In this document: positions 42,122 through 44,378 of the stretch, piece after piece
Numbering within the stretch: position 1 is the stretch's first letter
Layout of the letters: each line of letters starts with the position of its first letter
Virus record (IMG/VR): IMGVR_UViG_3300027771_000030
Location: 1-44,378 of that record
DNA length: 44,378 nt
DNA from: a virus
Strand: one strand, 5' to 3'
Program-made: the position numbers and the translations under genes
Notes under the pieces: generated by a model
Databases searched by the model: none
Told to the model about the DNA's origin: nothing
The model's input: only the letters and a program-made list of their open reading frames with translations

Positions 42122-42329
42122 GATTTTCTAATTCTTTTAATCTATATTCTTGTAAGGCAGACACCCTGCCCTTTGGCTTTTTTATTTCTGAGAATAGGAC
42201 ACCGCAGTTAGGTGGTATTGCTACAACATCAGGTATTCCGTTCTTATTGGTTTTAATCAACTTAATAACGTAGTACCCTTCAGCTTCCAACTGCTTAATC
42301 CTCTTCGCTTGTATTTGTTGCTCTGTCAT
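42090..42329 (-). CDS. VRR-NUC family nuclease (79 aa)
   Basis: A minimal PD-(D/E)XK nuclease domain. Seen: GYYVIKLIKTNKNGIPDVVA with catalytic D34, VLFSEIKKPKGRVSALQ with E48-x-K50, and Q60, which are the family's conserved residues. At 79 residues it is near the smallest size. Stand-alone versions occur in phages and are thought to act on branched or flapped DNA. It lies directly downstream of the SNF2 helicase with a structured 73-base gap between them, which suggests that the two proteins act together. Confidence 0.85.
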   Translation of the reverse strand: MTEQQIQAKRIKQLEAEGYYVIKLIKTNKNGIPDVVAIPPNCGVLFSEIKKPKGRVSALQEYRLKELENHGVRTEVYRG

Positions 42330-42338
42330 TTAATTTTA

Positions 42339-42399
42339 AAGGGGTGCTCTGTGTCGCTCCGCAACGACCAAGTTTAAAGAGCTAATAGTTACACCCCTT
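42339..42399. other. Nested hairpins between helicase and nuclease genes
   Basis: Three nested inverted repeats lie here: AAGGGGTG/CACCCCTT (42339-42346 and 42392-42399), GCTCT/AGAGC (42346-42350 and 42378-42382) and GTCG/CGAC (42353-42356 and 42365-42368). It lies in the leader between two leftward genes. There is no T-run on the - strand side, so it does not look like an ordinary terminator. Confidence 0.5.
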
Positions 42400-42402
42400 G
42401 TA

Positions 42403-43638
42403 TTAGTTTAAAGTTAATAAGTCTCTTTTAAAATGTTTTAATGTGTAATCTTTTTTCTTACTTACTGCCTTGTATATTTTATCTTCAATACCTCCCTTTG
42501 TAAATATCCAAAACACTTCGTTCTCAGGTCTATCCTTGGTTGTCATTCGGTCACGACTCTGCCAATAACTTGTTGCACTAAAGTCTATGTTGTAATATAC
42601 CAAGTACTTAGCTTTTCTTAAACTAATACCTTCTCTACCACTAACAATCTGCAAAGCTATAGTCTTATCCGTTGTATTAAATGTCTCTAGGTCTGTGCAT
42701 AACTGGTCTCCGTAAACTTCTTTTAGACAGTTTAATTCTTCTTTAAATTTATAAAATATTCCTATCTTATTAGCACAAAAGTTATTATATATAAATTTAC
42801 CCTTGAAATTATTTAGAACCATTGACTTACCACTTTCAAACTTCACAGTTCCGCTATACATCTGATGTAGCTTCTGCATTAGTTTAACGCCTGTATCAGC
42901 CAATATAACATCTTCCTTTCCTTCTACTACTAAATACTTAGAAAGTCTGTTACAGAGGCTGTGAATAGATTCAGGGGCCTCTACTTTAAGTATTGTTTCT
43001 TTTATTGTAGAATTAAATCCTGCTTCTTTTTGCGTATATGAAATCATATACTGATTCATCTTATCTAGTATCGATTGTTTCCCATCTGAGTAATCGTTAA
43101 CCATAAAAGAACCTATTCGTTTTGTCTTAGCTACAACATGTTCTTTGGCGAACTTGTAGAAGTTTGTGTGTTCTCTAAATGGGTTACCAGCTATACCATA
43201 TATCTGATGATACATTTGACTAAAAGATTCAGGTGTAGGTGTACCTGATAATAGAATAACGTATGGATTGTTTTTCATTATCAAATCCTTAACCTGCTTT
43301 GCTCTTTTACTTGGCTTTGGAAAAGCTCCCATACTATGAGCTTCATCACACACGATAGCATCCCATCCTTTAATATCTATCTTATGCAGGGACTCGTAGT
43401 TTATTACAGTTAATTCAAACCCTGGTTTTAATAAATTAAAGTCAGACTCTATACTGCTTATAGCCTTCTTCTTTGTGATGAACAAAGCCTTGTTCACACT
43501 CATAATCTTGTTTAAGATTCCTAGTGACGTTAGTGTCTTGCCTGTTCTAACTTCCATAGATAAGTATACGAAGCCATTGTCTTTTAATATATCAGATCCT
43601 TGACTGATTATATCTTTTTGATAGTTTCTGAATTCCAT
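42403..43638 (-). CDS. SNF2/DEAH-type helicase-like ATPase (411 aa)
   Basis: Superfamily 2 motor. Motif I VRTGKT (30-35) within MEVRTGKTLTS, motif II DEAH (98-101), motif III SGTP (131-134), and in the second RecA lobe VSGREGISLRKA with QSRDRM as motif VI arginines. The order and the short length fit the small SNF2-like helicases of phages that translocate on duplex DNA. There is no N-terminal extra domain, and the start is unambiguous. A nuclease of the VRR-NUC family is next downstream, a frequent pairing. It likely acts in replication, recombination or host-DNA handling. Confidence 0.85.
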   Translation of the reverse strand: MEFRNYQKDIISQGSDILKDNGFVYLSMEVRTGKTLTSLGILNKIMSVNKALFITKKKAISSIESDFNLLKPGFELTVINYESLHKIDIKGWDAIVCDEAHSMGAFPKPSKRAKQVKDLIMKNNPYVILLSGTPTPESFSQMYHQIYGIAGNPFREHTNFYKFAKEHVVAKTKRIGSFMVNDYSDGKQSILDKMNQYMISYTQKEAGFNSTIKETILKVEAPESIHSLCNRLSKYLVVEGKEDVILADTGVKLMQKLHQMYSGTVKFESGKSMVLNNFKGKFIYNNFCANKIGIFYKFKEELNCLKEVYGDQLCTDLETFNTTDKTIALQIVSGREGISLRKAKYLVYYNIDFSATSYWQSRDRMTTKDRPENEVFWIFTKGGIEDKIYKAVSKKKDYTLKHFKRDLLTLN

Positions 43639-43660
43639 TTAATTTATTTTATTAGTTATC

Positions 43661-43854
43661 GTTATACGGTGTTGTATGCAATTAAAAAAGACATACAACA
43701 ATGTATAAAAGTAATAGCGGTGTTCGTTGCTGAACTTTAGTCTTCGTCTAAGTTAAGGTAACATCCAAACCCTTAACGCATTGGTACGATACCGCTACAT
43801 ACTCTTATACTAACCGTTGTATGCAATTAAAAAAGACATACAACAACGTATAAC
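43661..43854. repeat. Composite element: two identical palindromic repeats around a folded core
   Basis: Two identical 31-base copies (43671-43701 and 43816-43846) each contain GTTGTATG and CATACAAC around a 15-base A-rich loop, and are flanked by TTATAC and GTATAA arms (43662-43667/43703-43708; 43805-43810/43848-43853). Between them lies a 110-base core with TAGCGGT/ACCGCTA (43715-43721/43791-43797) and GTTAAGG/CCTTAAC (43752-43758/43771-43777). No gene is seen between 43639 and 43864. It may be an attC-like or MITE-like insertion, or a structured RNA. Confidence 0.6.
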
Positions 43855-43864
43855 AAAAATACGT

Positions 43865-43942
43865 TCACTTCTTTTTTCTACTATACCAAAGCATCATTAA
43901 TGGTATCATAATAAATGCTAATCCTAAAAATATTTGTTCCAT
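43865..43942 (-). CDS. Single-pass membrane micro-protein (25 aa)
   Basis: The 25-residue frame MEQIFLGLAFIMIPLMMLWY then SRKKK has the plain design of one transmembrane helix with an inside-positive tail. Such peptides can be small membrane toxins, holin modulators or leftovers. It stands just upstream of the palindromic element, in the leftward block, and is supported only by composition. Confidence 0.4.
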   Translation of the reverse strand: MEQIFLGLAFIMIPLMMLWYSRKKK

Positions 43943-43981
43943 AATTCGTTCTCTTTAAATTTGTTATTCAATCCGTTGGTG

Positions 43982-44203
43982 TTAATATTTTTGCCAATCA
44001 TTGTTATCTATTTCATAATCTGCTAACATCATTCCCTTTCCGTTTGGGCTATGACTTTCTATTATAACCTTACTTGCCTCCACACCTTTTACAACTCCTG
44101 TATATCTACCAAAAGGGCTGTCCATATAAACTTTGTCAAAAAGACTAAAACCAACAACGTTTATATCACATTGCTTTTTAGTATTTTTATTTTCTTCTAT
44201 CAT
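43982..44203 (-). CDS. Unknown small protein, possibly SH3-like (73 aa)
   Basis: The 73-residue product has a charged start with one Cys, then FSLFDKVYMDSPFGRYTGVV, VEASKVIIES and MLADYEIDNNDWQ, a run of short beta strands that would suit a small SH3-like barrel. I cannot assign a family. It is followed by another leftward gene cut by the edge. Confidence 0.5.
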   Translation of the reverse strand: MIEENKNTKKQCDINVVGFSLFDKVYMDSPFGRYTGVVKGVEASKVIIESHSPNGKGMMLADYEIDNNDWQKY

Positions 44204-44266
44204 AATATCTAAAGTTGTTTATTCTTAATTTAATTCTGGGAGAGCAACGTGCCATACACAAATAAG

Positions 44267-44377
44267 TTAGGCTTCATTTGGGTTTGTTAATAGTATATTC
44301 CTAACCCTATCAATATACAATTTACACTTACCGCATTGCTTTGTTTGTGGTTTAAGTATAGGTTCTTTGCATTTGCA
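44267..44377 (-). CDS. C-terminal part of a cysteine-rich protein, cut by the window edge
   Basis: A reverse frame is open from the right edge to TAA at 44267-44269 and gives 36 residues: CKCKEPILKPQ then TKQCGKCKLYIDRVRN. Its C-x-C and C-G-x-C pairs resemble a zinc ribbon or knuckle. The start lies outside the window. The function is unknown. Confidence 0.45.
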   Translation of the reverse strand, partial: CKCKEPILKPQTKQCGKCKLYIDRVRNILLTNPNEA

Positions 44378-44378
44378 T

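Noticed and set aside
41926-42123. 65-codon forward frame across the 104-residue gene
   Set aside because: It is antisense to a coupled leftward operon, and its Leu/Phe-rich composition is typical of a shadow.
43715-43797. Possible tRNA between the palindromic repeats
   Set aside because: A 7-base acceptor-like stem exists, but there is no T-loop GTTCRA at the right place, no proper anticodon arm and no 3' fit.
43671-43846. CRISPR array
   Set aside because: Only two repeat copies are present, the spacing of 145 bases is far too long, and there are no cas genes.

Overview
The window is a 44.4-kb piece of a tailed double-stranded DNA bacteriophage genome, most likely a short-tailed (podovirus-like) phage of a marine or aquatic Bacteroidetes host, probably a flavobacterium. 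The DNA is AT-rich and genes are packed with overlaps or gaps of 0-3 bases. Nine short sites of the form TAnnTTTG, the Bacteroidetes -7 promoter element, sit just upstream of gene starts. The virion and tail-fibre proteins look like those of Bacteroidetes phages. Both window edges cut a gene. No DNA polymerase, primase, integrase or lysogeny repressor is visible, so this is probably not the whole genome.

Layout. 1-3072: end of a cut gene, a small unknown gene, then a phage groEL-groES pair, and one reverse-strand gene with a winged-helix look. 3113-5353: an array of eleven very small, mostly lysine-rich proteins, most shorter than 90 residues, many separated by exactly two bases. 5372-12810: a small virion protein, mosaic tail and adsorption proteins (lectin-like repeats, carbohydrate-binding-like modules, a repetitive fibre), and a lysis set of two small membrane proteins flanking an M15 peptidase endolysin. 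12891-22050: packaging and head module (a GroES-like double-domain protein, a candidate small terminase, large terminase, portal, scaffold-like protein, major capsid protein). 22131-29751: connector, tail-ring and very large tail-nozzle-like proteins. 29772-40128: a GNAT-like protein and three internal virion (ejection) proteins of 302, 689 and 2315 residues. 40115-44377: a reverse-strand block for DNA metabolism (metallophosphoesterase, stand-alone DnaA domain IV, VRR-NUC nuclease, SNF2-type helicase) plus small unknowns and a structured repeat element.

How it works together: the rightward block is the late programme, with host-type promoters and several terminator-promoter junctions. It encodes the whole particle, lysis, and a private chaperonin that could fold virion proteins. 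The leftward block is probably early or middle. The two blocks converge at a hairpin terminator near 40.18 kb.

Most unusual points: (1) a recognisable 68-residue basic protein is encoded out of frame inside the 2315-residue virion gene, in a local GC spike; (2) the phage GroEL has changed all four residues whose mutation makes E. coli GroEL single-ringed, including the identical R-to-E change; (3) two GroES-type genes occur in the window; (4) a palindromic composite repeat near 43.7 kb resembles an attC-bounded cassette or MITE; (5) a ghost C-terminal tail of a lectin domain lies just after the stop codon of the lectin gene. All family assignments come from reading motifs by eye; no database was searched.
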